Under the pieces are notes generated by a model that worked only from the letters and a program-made list of their open reading frames with translations, had not been told where the DNA came from and made no database searches. A DNA stretch of 26,734 bases from JBBRLG01 sp038231495 (GTDB lineage: Bacteria > Planctomycetota > Planctomycetia > Gemmatales > Gemmataceae). The stretch lies in contig JBBRLG010000024.1 of NCBI GenBank assembly GCA_038231495.1, positions 1 through 26,734 of the forward strand. Reading direction: 5' to 3'. Positions 1 through 6,960 of the stretch are shown here, one piece after another. How positions within the stretch are numbered: the first letter of the stretch is position 1; each line of letters starts with the position of its first letter. A program made the position numbers and the translations under genes.

Positions 1-4
1 AACA

Positions 5-25
5 CGTCGGGCTTACGCCCCGACG
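5..25. repeat. Short hairpin at left edge
   Basis: Seven-base arms (CGTCGGG at 5-11 and CCCGACG at 19-25) flank a 7-base loop. It lies upstream of the first gene and could be the end of a terminator or REP-like palindrome belonging to a gene to the left of the window. There is no T-tract. Confidence 0.3.
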
Positions 26-83
26 CTCGCCCAGATCTCGAGCAGTTATTAACGCGCAGTCCCTAACCCCAAGGACACCAACC

Positions 84-563
84 ATGCACAAGCACCTCAT
101 TCTCAACCTTGCGGCGGTGGCGAGTCTGCTCGGCGTCACGGCGACGAGCCGTGCGGACGTACACATTCGCGTGCCGTTCGTCCGCGTCCACGTCGGGCCC
201 GGCTCGGTCGTCGTCAGCCCGCCGGTCGTCGGGCCGATCGTGGTGGAACGACCCGCACCTTCGCCAATCATCATTGGCCAACCCGTGGACGTGCCGCCAG
301 TCGTCCTGATCCAGCCGCGCATTATCGTCAACCGCGTTCTGACGTTGGACGAGTTCGCCGCGTCGTTCAAGCCGGCACCTGGCAAGTACGAAGTCGTGAT
401 CCTGCATCCGGTAACGTGCGAACCGGTCAAGGTGTGCTTCTGCCTGCCGGAAGGCTGCCCGAAGAAGGTGAAAGTCCACAACCGCGAGATCGATTTCGCT
501 TATGGGCGGTCTGAAGTGTCGATTCGATTCATCCGCGACGGGCGGGTGCGCGTCACCGATTGA
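84..563 (+). CDS. Small secreted Val/Pro-rich protein, function unknown
   Basis: A 159-residue protein that I cannot assign to a named family. Residues 1-24 look like a Sec signal peptide (short basic start, hydrophobic core, cleavage near SRA/DV), so it is probably exported. Residues 25-85 are low-complexity and rich in V, P, I and G with repeated VV/PP steps. Residues 85-159 look more globular and contain three cysteines (in CEPVKVCFC and PEGCPKK), followed by a predicted beta-rich end. An AAGGA ribosome binding site lies about 8 bases before the ATG. It is followed 29 bases later by a toxin-antitoxin pair with no obvious link. Small secreted proteins of this composition are frequent in planctomycetes; an envelope role is only an inference. 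Confidence 0.7.
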   Translation: MHKHLILNLAAVASLLGVTATSRADVHIRVPFVRVHVGPGSVVVSPPVVGPIVVERPAPSPIIIGQPVDVPPVVLIQPRIIVNRVLTLDEFAASFKPAPGKYEVVILHPVTCEPVKVCFCLPEGCPKKVKVHNREIDFAYGRSEVSIRFIRDGRVRVTD

Positions 564-592
564 ACGAACCCGAAGAACGAGAGTTTTGATCC

Positions 593-823
593 ATGACAAA
601 TACACTTGAACGATTGAAGGCGGAATTGCAAACGCTTTCGGACCAGGAGCGCGCGGAACTGGCCCATTTCCTGCTCCGTTCGCTGGATCAGCAAGAAGAC
701 GCGGACGCCGAAGCCGCCTGGGACGCCGAGTTAACCCGGCGAGCGGCGGACATTGAGGGCGGTAAGGTCGTCGGGAAGCCGGCCACTCAGGTGTTCGCCG
801 AACTGCGCGAGAAATACTCGTGA
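593..823 (+). CDS. Antitoxin of addiction-module family (Unstab_antitox type)
   Basis: A 76-residue protein resembling the 'putative addiction module component' antitoxins. It opens with a helix of the form LERLKAELQTLSDQERAELAHFLLRSL (given here only as a helical span, residues 4-31) that ends in the typical LLRSLDQ turn, followed by an acidic stretch and a predicted helix with W42 (EAAWDAELTRR). The C-terminus is the toxin-binding part in this family. Its TGA stop overlaps the GTG start of the toxin gene in a GTGA arrangement, as expected for a translationally coupled pair. Autoregulation by the complex is usual in the family; no operator was identified. Confidence 0.8.
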   Translation: MTNTLERLKAELQTLSDQERAELAHFLLRSLDQQEDADAEAAWDAELTRRAADIEGGKVVGKPATQVFAELREKYS

Positions 824-1122
824 AGCCGATTGTCTTTCATCCTGATGCGGAAGCCGAACTGGACGGAGCCGTTGCCTACTACGAAGGCCAACGGGAAGGG
901 ATCGGTTTGGACTTTCAGGCTGAGGCGGAACACGCCATCGACATGATTCAGCGGAATCCCTTGTGGTGTCCCCGCTACAAGGAGACGAACTATCGCAAGT
1001 GCGTGCTCCGCAAGTTTCCCTACACCATCTTCTACATGGAACGGGACGACTCCGTTTGGATCGCTGCCGTCACGCACCAGAAACGCAGACCGGATTACTG
1101 GGAAAAGCGCACCCCCGAATAA
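820..1122 (+). CDS. RelE/ParE-family toxin
   Basis: A 100-residue protein with the ParE/RelE layout: an N-terminal strand, a helix carrying A-E-L-x-x-A-V-A-Y-Y-E (residues 11-22), a second long helix with FQAEAEHAIDMIQ (residues 32-44), then the beta sheet containing RKCVLRKFPYTIFY (residues 59-72) and an AAVTHQKRRPDYW end (residues 82-94). Family members inhibit DNA gyrase or cleave mRNA; the sequence does not show which. The start is GTG, overlapping the antitoxin stop by four bases. The conserved fold residues and the intact reading frame suggest a functional pair. Confidence 0.85.
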   Translation: MKPIVFHPDAEAELDGAVAYYEGQREGIGLDFQAEAEHAIDMIQRNPLWCPRYKETNYRKCVLRKFPYTIFYMERDDSVWIAAVTHQKRRPDYWEKRTPE

Positions 1123-1147
1123 GTTTTGCCGCAACACCGAGGAATAA

Positions 1148-1954
1148 ATGGCCACGGACGCCCTCAGCGATTATCTCGCCGCCGCCGCCGAGGCGGCCCG
1201 GATCGGCGCGGCGGTCCTCGAAGACTGGCGGGCGCGCTTCCAGGTCCGCGAGAAGGGCCGGTACGATCTCGTCACCGAGGCCGATGTTGGTTCGCAGAAC
1301 GCGATCAAGGCGTACATCCTGAAGCGATTTCCGGGCCACGCCTTCGTCGGCGAGGAAGACGCGGCGTCGCAGTCTCAGCTTGAACCCAAGGCGAACATGC
1401 CGCCAACTTGGATTGTCGATCCGCTCGACGGTACCACGAATTACGTCCACGATTGCCCGATGTATTGTGTCTCCATCGGGCTGCAAGTCGCCGGCGAATT
1501 GGTTGTCGGCGTCGTACTCGACCCGCGGCATCAGGAGTTGTTCACCGCGGCCAAGGGCAAGGGCGCGTTCCTCAACGGCAAGCGCATCCAGGTCAGTCCG
1601 ACTAAGACGCTCGACGAAGCGCTGTTGGCAACCGGGTTTCCGCCGGACGTGCGCGGCCAGGAACGGGCGCTGGCGTGGTGGCGGTATTTTTCGCTCAACA
1701 CGCAAGCGCTACGGCGAACCGGTTCCACAGCGCTTAACCTGGCATACGTTGCGGCAGGGCGGTTCGACGGCTACTGGGCGTTCGATAACAAAGCCTGGGA
1801 CGTGGCCGGGGGCATCGTCCTGGTGCGCGAGGCCGGCGGGATCGTCACCAACGTCGATGGCGGCGAACACGATGCATTCACGCCGGACTGCGTGGCCGCG
1901 AACTCGGAACTGTATCCCGTCATGCTCGAAGAGTTGCGCAAGGGGCCGTTCTGA
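1148..1954 (+). CDS. Inositol monophosphatase family phosphatase
   Basis: A 268-residue Mg-dependent sugar/inositol phosphate phosphatase of the IMPase superfamily, normal in length. The metal-site motifs are complete: GEED at 68-71, DPLDGTTN at 91-98 inside WIVDPLDGTTNYVH, and WDVAGG at 217-222. The substrate could be inositol-1-phosphate, a histidinol phosphate or another sugar phosphate; the sequence does not decide, so no symbol is given. A GAGGA ribosome binding site precedes the ATG by four bases. Its stop codon overlaps the start of the next gene (TGATG), so it is probably co-transcribed with the Xaa-Pro peptidase. Confidence 0.9.
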   Translation: MATDALSDYLAAAAEAARIGAAVLEDWRARFQVREKGRYDLVTEADVGSQNAIKAYILKRFPGHAFVGEEDAASQSQLEPKANMPPTWIVDPLDGTTNYVHDCPMYCVSIGLQVAGELVVGVVLDPRHQELFTAAKGKGAFLNGKRIQVSPTKTLDEALLATGFPPDVRGQERALAWWRYFSLNTQALRRTGSTALNLAYVAAGRFDGYWAFDNKAWDVAGGIVLVREAGGIVTNVDGGEHDAFTPDCVAANSELYPVMLEELRKGPF

Positions 1955-3075
1955 TGGACCCGTTCATCCAACGTCGTGACAAGCTGGTACGCCGCTTCGC
2001 CGAGGAGGCGATTGACGCCCTCCTTGTCACCAGCGTCCATAACGTCACTTACCTGACGGGCTTCACCGGCGACAGCAGTTTCCTGGTGCTGACCAAGGAC
2101 CGCGCCCTCCTCGTCAGCGACCCGCGCTACACGCAGCAGATCGCCGGCGAGTGCAATAACCTGGCCACGCACATCCGCCCGCCGGCCCAGAAGCTGCACG
2201 AAGCCACTGCCGAAGTCCTCGTCAAACTCGGCTGCCGTTTCGTCGGCTTCGAGAGTTGCGCGTTGACCGTCGCCGAGTACGAGACCTTCACGAACCTGGT
2301 GCCGTCTGTCTCGTGGAAGGGTGCGGCGGAGCGCGTCGAGCAGTTGCGCATGGTAAAGGACGCGGGCGAACTGGACCTGATCTGCGACGCGATCAGCATG
2401 GCGGAGCGGGCGTTCATCGTCTTCCGCAACCTGCTGCGGCCCGACGACACGGAAAAAGACCTGGTCGATGCGATGGAAGGGTACGTTCGCCGGGTCGGCG
2501 GCCAGGAGACGAGCTTTCGGTCGATCGTCGCGGTGGCCGAGCGCGCCGCCCTGCCGCACGCGCCGCCGACCAACCGGGCGGTGAACACCGGTGGCCTGCT
2601 GCTGGTGGACTGGGGCGTCAACGGCGGCTTGTACAAAAGCGACTTGACACGTGTTCTGGATACGCGTACAAAATCAACTTTCCCGACCACCAAGGGCGAC
2701 GCAACGAAACTCGAAGAAGTGTATGCGGTTGTGTTGCGTGCCCAGCAAGCCGCCATCGGTGCCGTCCGCCCCGGCGTGCAGGCGCAAGCGGTCGATGCCA
2801 GTGCCCGCGAAGTGATCGCCGCAGCCGGTTACGGCGACTATTTCGGCCACGGTCTGGGTCACGGCATCGGCTTGCAGATCCACGAGGCTCCGGCGATCCG
2901 ACAGCTGTCGACGACGGTCTTGCAACCCGGCATGGTCTTCACGATCGAGCCGGGCATTTACCTGCCGGAGTGGGGCGGCGTGCGGATCGAGGACGACGTG
3001 CTGGTGACCGCCGACGGCTGCGAAGTGTTGTCGCGCCTGACGCGCGACCTCGCCGACATGCGCGCGTTTGCGTAA
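1954..3075 (+). CDS. Xaa-Pro aminopeptidase/dipeptidase (M24B)
   Basis: A 373-residue cytoplasmic metallopeptidase that removes N-terminal residues before proline, or splits Xaa-Pro dipeptides. Residues 1-130 form the creatinase-like N-domain. Residues 135-373 form the pita-bread catalytic domain with all five metal ligands visible: D219 (LLVDWG), D230 (KSDLTR), H303 (GHGLGHGIGL), E332 (FTIEPGIYL) and E346 (RIEDDV). The start overlaps the stop of the phosphatase gene by one base. In Bacillus and many other bacteria this gene lies in an efp-accB-accC cluster; here accB and accC follow but efp is absent. PepP/PepQ type cannot be decided from sequence alone. Confidence 0.9.
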   Translation: MDPFIQRRDKLVRRFAEEAIDALLVTSVHNVTYLTGFTGDSSFLVLTKDRALLVSDPRYTQQIAGECNNLATHIRPPAQKLHEATAEVLVKLGCRFVGFESCALTVAEYETFTNLVPSVSWKGAAERVEQLRMVKDAGELDLICDAISMAERAFIVFRNLLRPDDTEKDLVDAMEGYVRRVGGQETSFRSIVAVAERAALPHAPPTNRAVNTGGLLLVDWGVNGGLYKSDLTRVLDTRTKSTFPTTKGDATKLEEVYAVVLRAQQAAIGAVRPGVQAQAVDASAREVIAAAGYGDYFGHGLGHGIGLQIHEAPAIRQLSTTVLQPGMVFTIEPGIYLPEWGGVRIEDDVLVTADGCEVLSRLTRDLADMRAFA

Positions 3076-3080
3076 CCGCA

Positions 3081-3154
3081 TGGCGAGCCGGGAGCGTAAG
3101 CGACCGGAGTGCATTCGGAGATAACCTCCGGTCGCTTACGCTCCCGGCTCGCCA
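3081..3154. repeat. Perfect 29-bp inverted repeat (long hairpin)
   Basis: Arms at 3081-3109 and 3126-3154 are exact reverse complements and flank a 16-base loop. The palindrome begins five bases after the Xaa-Pro peptidase stop and ends 58 bases before accB. The right arm is not followed by a T-tract. It could be a terminator, an RNA-stabilising hairpin or a REP-like element. Palindromes with GGGAGCGTAAGCG cores are, from memory, recurrent in Gemmata-type genomes. Confidence 0.85.
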
Positions 3155-3212
3155 AGAAGTTAGAGACGCCAACGGTTTTTGTGTGGGAAGTTCTTGCGGA
3201 AGGGAGCGCACG

Positions 3213-3707
3213 GTGGCCGACGCAGCGAACGACAGTCCCCACCCCTTCGACCTGCACACCATCAAGGTCCTCGCCGCGCTGATGAGCCGGCACGACCTCA
3301 GCGAAATCGACCTGCACGAAGGCGGTCAGCGCCTCCGCCTGCGCCGCGGCAGTCGGCAAAAGGTCGCGCGCGTGGCGTTCGCCCCTCCCGTCGCGGACGC
3401 ACCCGCCGCGCCCCCGACCGTGGCGCCACCGCCCGACGCCGCCGCCGAGAAGCCGGGCAAGAAGCTCATCGACATCAAAAGCACCACCGTCGGCACCTTT
3501 TACTCGAAGTCCAAGCCGGAAGCCCCGCCGTACGTTACCCAGGGCGGCAAGGTCACGCCCACCACCGTCGTCGGCCTCATCGAAGCGATGAAGCTGTTCA
3601 ACGAACTGACGGCCGACTGCTCCGGCGTCATTGCCGAAGTCCTCGTCGAGAACCAGCAGGCGGTCGAATTCGACCAGGTCCTGTTCCGCGTTGACCCCGC
3701 AGGGTGA
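3213..3707 (+). CDS. accB: Biotin carboxyl carrier protein of acetyl-CoA carboxylase
   Basis: A 164-residue BCCP carrying the biotin that is carboxylated by AccC and passes the carboxyl group to acetyl-CoA in the first step of fatty acid synthesis. Residues 12-48 form the helical N-domain (IKVLAALMSRHDLSEI), residues 57-82 are an Ala/Pro-rich linker, and residues 83-163 are the biotinyl domain with the biotin site K127 in EAMKLFNEL. The usual EAMKM is EAMKL here. I chose the GTG at 3213 because GGAAGGGAG at 3198-3206 is a strong ribosome binding site and the predicted protein then starts just before the conserved N-domain; the open frame continues far upstream but overlaps the peptidase gene. 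accC follows after nine bases. Confidence 0.92.
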   Translation: MADAANDSPHPFDLHTIKVLAALMSRHDLSEIDLHEGGQRLRLRRGSRQKVARVAFAPPVADAPAAPPTVAPPPDAAAEKPGKKLIDIKSTTVGTFYSKSKPEAPPYVTQGGKVTPTTVVGLIEAMKLFNELTADCSGVIAEVLVENQQAVEFDQVLFRVDPAG

Positions 3708-3716
3708 AAGCTGCCG

Positions 3717-5063
3717 ATGTTTCAACGGATCCTGGTGGCCAACCGCGGTGAGATCGCCTTGCGCGTCATCCGCGCCTGCAAGGAACTCGGCATCGAGGTC
3801 GTCGCCGTCTACAGCACCGCCGACCGCGACGCCCCCTACCTCAAGCTCGCCGACCGCAGTATCTGCATCGGCCCCGCCGTCGCCTCCAAAAGTTACCTCA
3901 ACATCCCGCACATCATCAGCGCCGCCGAACTGGCCGACGTGCAGGCCATCCACCCCGGCTACGGCTTCCTGTCCGAAAATCCGCACTTTGCCGAGGTGTG
4001 CCGTTCCTGCAAGATCGAGTTCATCGGCCCGCCCGAAGACGCCATGCTGCGCCTGGGCAACAAGAACGAGGCACGCAAGCTGGCCAAGAAGGCCGGCGTC
4101 CCGGTCGTGCCCGGCAGCGAAGGCTTGATCGAAAAGGAAGAGGAGGCGCTGAAGCTGGCCCACGAGATGGGCTACCCCGTGCTCATCAAGGCAGCAGCGG
4201 GCGGCGGCGGTCGCGGCATGCGCGTTGCCAGCAACGACATGACGCTCAAGATCGGCCTGACGCAGGCCCGGCAAGAGGCGGAGAACGCCTTCAAGGACGG
4301 CAGCCTCTACCTGGAAAAGTACATCGAGCAGCCGCGCCACGTCGAAGTGCAAATCCTCGCCGACCGCCACGGCAACGTCGTCCACCTCTGGGAGCGCGAC
4401 TGCTCCTTACAGCGCCGGCACCAGAAGCTCGTCGAGGAGTCGCCGGCCCCGAACCTGCCCGACAAGGTACGCAACGACATCTGCGCCGCCGCCGTCCGAC
4501 TCATCAAGTCGGCCAACTACAACAACGCCGGCACCTGCGAGTTCCTGGTCGATAAGAACAACAAGTACTACTTCATCGAGGTGAACGCCCGCATCCAGGT
4601 CGAGCACCCGGTCACGGAGCTGGTGACGGGCATCGACCTGGTGAAAGAGCAAATCCGCATCGCGGCGGGCGAGAAGTTGTCGTTCACGCAAAAGGAAGTG
4701 GTGCATCGCGGCTGCGCGATCGAGTGCCGGATCAACGCGGAAGACCCGGCCAACGGCTTCCGGCCGTCGCCGGGCCTGGTGACGCGCTGGGAGCCGCCGG
4801 GCGGGCCGGGCGTGCGGCTCGATTCGCACGTCGTGCCCGGCTATCGCGTGCCGCCGAACTACGATTCGCTGATGGCGAAGCTGATCGTGCATCAGCCGAA
4901 CCGCACCGCGGCCCTGGCGTGTATGCGGCGGGCGCTGTCCGAGTTCATCGTCGAGGGCGTCCACACGACGATTCCGCTTCACCGCGACATCTTCACCAAC
5001 GCCACGTTCGTTGCCGGCAAGGTGGACACCACGTTCATCGAGCGCACCTGGCAAAAGGGTTGA
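3717..5063 (+). CDS. accC: Biotin carboxylase subunit of acetyl-CoA carboxylase
   Basis: A 448-residue ATP-grasp enzyme that carboxylates biotin on AccB using ATP and bicarbonate; the length matches the E. coli enzyme. The N-domain starts ILVANRGEIALRVIRAC. Visible key residues are K116, K158, the glycine-rich loop AAAGGGGRGMR (159-169), H208, K237 in HQKLVEE, the metal ligand E288 in FIEVNARIQVEHP, and the catalytic R292. The C-terminal domain includes CRINAEDP and NYDSLMAKL. No strong ribosome binding site precedes the ATG, and the nine-base gap from accB suggests translational coupling. The carboxyltransferase subunits are not in the window. A hairpin follows 18 bases after the stop. Confidence 0.95.
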   Translation: MFQRILVANRGEIALRVIRACKELGIEVVAVYSTADRDAPYLKLADRSICIGPAVASKSYLNIPHIISAAELADVQAIHPGYGFLSENPHFAEVCRSCKIEFIGPPEDAMLRLGNKNEARKLAKKAGVPVVPGSEGLIEKEEEALKLAHEMGYPVLIKAAAGGGGRGMRVASNDMTLKIGLTQARQEAENAFKDGSLYLEKYIEQPRHVEVQILADRHGNVVHLWERDCSLQRRHQKLVEESPAPNLPDKVRNDICAAAVRLIKSANYNNAGTCEFLVDKNNKYYFIEVNARIQVEHPVTELVTGIDLVKEQIRIAAGEKLSFTQKEVVHRGCAIECRINAEDPANGFRPSPGLVTRWEPPGGPGVRLDSHVVPGYRVPPNYDSLMAKLIVHQPNRTAALACMRRALSEFIVEGVHTTIPLHRDIFTNATFVAGKVDTTFIERTWQKG

Positions 5064-5081
5064 CGGTCGCGGCTCTGCGCG

Positions 5082-5116
5082 GGGTGCCACGGGCGGCTTG
5101 TCCGCCCGTGGCACCC
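5082..5116. terminator. Hairpin after accC, probable terminator
   Basis: Perfect 15-bp arms (GGGTGCCACGGGCGG at 5082-5096 and its complement at 5102-5116) flank a five-base loop, CTTGT. It lies 18 bases after the accC stop. No T-tract follows, so it may end transcription by another mechanism or protect the 3' end of the mRNA. Confidence 0.55.
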
Positions 5117-5238
5117 GGCGCCAAACCGACCCTCGCCAAAGTGACCCTTGCCACCCACCCTCGCCACTCTTTGCCACGCCTTTGGCAAGGGTATATGAGC
5201 GCCGCTGCCTGCCCCTGACGGTCGCTGCGTGCCAAAAT

Positions 5239-5278
5239 CCCACCCTTGCCAAGATTGTTGCGCTTTGGCAAGGGTGGG
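5239..5278. repeat. 14-bp inverted repeat built from CCCTTGCCA copies
   Basis: CCCACCCTTGCCAA at 5239-5252 is complemented exactly by 5265-5278, with a 12-base loop. Further copies of CCCT(C/T)GCCA lie at 5130-5138, 5145-5153 and 5158-5166 (direct) and 5183-5191 (inverted). The role is unknown; it could be a hairpin or a cluster of binding sites. Confidence 0.6.
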
Positions 5279-5392
5279 TAGGGTGTCCGCTGCCGCGCGG
5301 TTAAAGACGACGCCAGCGGGAGCGCGGTCGGGTAAGTGTCGTGCTACCCAAACAGCACCATTGGCAGAAGTGATTGGTGGGGAGCTTAGGGT

Positions 5393-5513
5393 CTGTCCCG
5401 TAAGGGTCCGATGCTGCGAGTCCGCAGCGCGAAGCAAGGACGAGCGGCACGGGTTCGGACGCTTGCGCGCCCTTGCTTGGCGCTGCGGACTCGCGGCCCC
5501 CCTTACGGGACAG
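5393..5513. mobile_element. 121-bp imperfect palindrome, REPIN- or MITE-like
   Basis: Nested inverted repeats give one long cruciform: CTGTCCCGTAAGGG at 5393-5406 pairs with 5500-5513, GCGAGTCCGCAGCGC at 5416-5430 pairs with 5480-5494, and AAGCAAGG at 5432-5439 pairs with 5471-5478. The centre (5440-5470) is unpaired or weakly paired. There is no coding capacity and no clear target-site duplication. The shape fits a non-autonomous palindromic element, but a simple structural palindrome cannot be excluded. Confidence 0.5.
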
Positions 5514-5554
5514 TCTCTTACAGGCCGAGGTAATAATCATCAAAGAGGTCGTGT

Positions 5555-6292
5555 ATGCCCGCAGACATTTTTTCCCAGGGGAGCGAACTTGAGCGCACGA
5601 CCTACCCCGCGTGGCGCGACGGCATCCTCGACGCGGAGGCGAGCGGTGCCACGCAACCGGGCGAACCGCGCACCTATCCGGGCTACCCGCGCTGGCCGCT
5701 GGAGCGGCTCCGACCACGCCTGTTCGCGCCGTTGGACCGCGTACTTCTGCAACGACGCACCCGGTATCCGCTCGGCGAGTCGTTGCCCTCGCGGCGGCAA
5801 TTGAGTCGCCTGCTCGGTGGCGCACACGGCGTCACCGGCCCGAACGGCGGCGGCCCGACGCCCTCCGCCGGCGGGTTGCAGAGCCTTGAGCTGTACCTCG
5901 CCGTGCTGCGGCCGGGCTGGCTGCCTGGCGGCCTGTATCACTACGACCGGGTCGGCCACCTGCTCGCCCAGATCGCCCCTGAGACAACGCGCGATGGCCT
6001 GGAGCCGCTGGTGCCGTCTTTGCGGCAACTCGAAGGCGGCGCCATGCTGTTCGTGCTGGTCGGCGACGGCGCGCGGGTGCGGGAAAAATATTCCGAGCGG
6101 GGAGTCCGTTTTCTGCTGTTGGAAGCGGGACATTTAATGCAAAATCTATGTTTGCTGTCGCAAAGTCTGGGCCTGGCCACGGTGCCGCTCGGCGGCTTTT
6201 TTGAACGCGAAATCCTCCGGACGATGCGACTGCTCGATACGGACGTGGTCCTTTACACCGGCGCTTGCGGCGCCGCAGTTAAGCCACGTTAA
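5555..6292 (+). CDS. SagB/ThcOx-type nitroreductase-like dehydrogenase
   Basis: A 245-residue flavoprotein of the SagB branch of the nitroreductase fold, which binds FMN and in thiazole/oxazole peptide clusters oxidises azolines. Family features are in order: QRRTRYPLG (66-74, FMN phosphate), PSAGGLQSLELYLAV (103-117), GGLYHYD (125-131), REKYSERGVRFLLLEAGHL (176-194, a continuous family signature), QNL and GGFFE (213-217). AGAGG lies seven bases before the ATG. No precursor peptide, cyclodehydratase or transporter gene is nearby, so it looks like an orphan enzyme whose substrate cannot be named. It follows a palindromic element and is convergent with the DinB-fold gene. Confidence 0.8.
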   Translation: MPADIFSQGSELERTTYPAWRDGILDAEASGATQPGEPRTYPGYPRWPLERLRPRLFAPLDRVLLQRRTRYPLGESLPSRRQLSRLLGGAHGVTGPNGGGPTPSAGGLQSLELYLAVLRPGWLPGGLYHYDRVGHLLAQIAPETTRDGLEPLVPSLRQLEGGAMLFVLVGDGARVREKYSERGVRFLLLEAGHLMQNLCLLSQSLGLATVPLGGFFEREILRTMRLLDTDVVLYTGACGAAVKPR

Positions 6293-6344
6293 ATTGGGCA
6301 ATATTCCCGGTTTTGGCACCGTGCCGCCATGCGTGCTGCTGATT

Positions 6345-6806
6345 TCACTTCGCTTGCACCAGCCGCACGATGTACGATATTTGTCCTCGATGAATCGCAA
6401 AATGGGCGACCACGTGGACCAGCGTGTTCAGCACGCTCCCCAATTTCGACTCCGGGTGCGGCACCGCCAGCTGGTCCGCCGTCAAGCTACTCACAACGTG
6501 TCGGAACAGCGACACGGCTATATCTAACAGTTTCAGCGTCTCCCATTTTGACGGCGTAAGGGTTGCCGTGAACTCCTTTTCACGCTCGCGCACATAGCCC
6601 GTCTTCCCCAATTGTGCGCCGACGAAATGGTTCAGGTTGCCGGCCAGGTGCTGCACGAGATGGCCCACCGAATTGCTCGGCTGGAGCGGTTTGGTCCAGA
6701 ATTGGGCTTCAGTTAACGGCTCCGCCGCCTCGCGGATCGCGTCGCGCAAACTCTCCAATTCGCCGATCAGCGCCTGGTTCACCAGTTTGTCCATTGCCAA
6801 AGTCAT
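6345..6806 (-). CDS. DinB-fold protein, putative metal-dependent enzyme
   Basis: A 153-residue four-helix-bundle protein of the DinB/YfiT superfamily. The typical three-histidine metal site is suggested by H49/H53 in the helix SVGHLVQHLAGNLNHFVG and by H135 and H139 in HVVAHFAIHRGQISY. Relatives transfer thiols or act in detoxification, but most are uncharacterised and the name DinB does not imply DNA-damage function here. GGAGG lies nine bases before the first ATG, which supports the start chosen over the in-frame ATG at residue 5. It is convergent with the SagB-type gene and divergent from the DUF1573 gene. Confidence 0.8.
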   Translation of the reverse strand: MTLAMDKLVNQALIGELESLRDAIREAAEPLTEAQFWTKPLQPSNSVGHLVQHLAGNLNHFVGAQLGKTGYVREREKEFTATLTPSKWETLKLLDIAVSLFRHVVSSLTADQLAVPHPESKLGSVLNTLVHVVAHFAIHRGQISYIVRLVQAK

Positions 6807-6888
6807 TGTTAGCCTCCGAAGATACCCAAGTTAACGGGTTTGCCGCCTGGAACCATTTTAGAGGAGGGGTACGCACAAATTTCCCGCC

Positions 6889-6917
6889 TTCTCCGGAATT
6901 GCCCCCGACGATAGAAT
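6889..6917 (+). promoter_or_regulatory. Possible promoter of the DUF1573 gene
   Basis: TTCTCC (6889-6894) and TAGAAT (6912-6917) are separated by 17 bases and lie 44 bases before the ATG. The -10 hexamer matches the sigma-70 consensus at five of six positions; the -35 is weak. This rests on sequence resemblance alone. Confidence 0.3.
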
Positions 6918-6960
6918 CCGATGCTCACCGACCCATTCGCCTTTTTGGAGGGGCTGAGTC

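Larger units (their letters stand above)
5064..5554. other. Gene-free stretch of 490 bp rich in inverted repeats
   Basis: No convincing gene is seen. The stretch holds, in order, a 15-bp hairpin (5082-5116), a cluster of six copies of the 9-mer CCCTYGCCA in both orientations (5130-5274), a 14-bp inverted repeat (5239-5278), and a roughly 121-bp palindrome (5393-5513). Short open frames here are interrupted, lack ribosome binding sites and are of low-complexity composition. Confidence 0.7.

Noticed and set aside
2958..4385. A minus-strand frame of 475 codons opposite accB/accC
   Set aside because: It is the complement of well-recognised accB and accC, with Asp/Gly/Val-rich shadow composition and no family features.
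5130..5274. CRISPR array
   Set aside because: The repeated unit is only nine bases, in both orientations, with irregular spacing and no cas genes.
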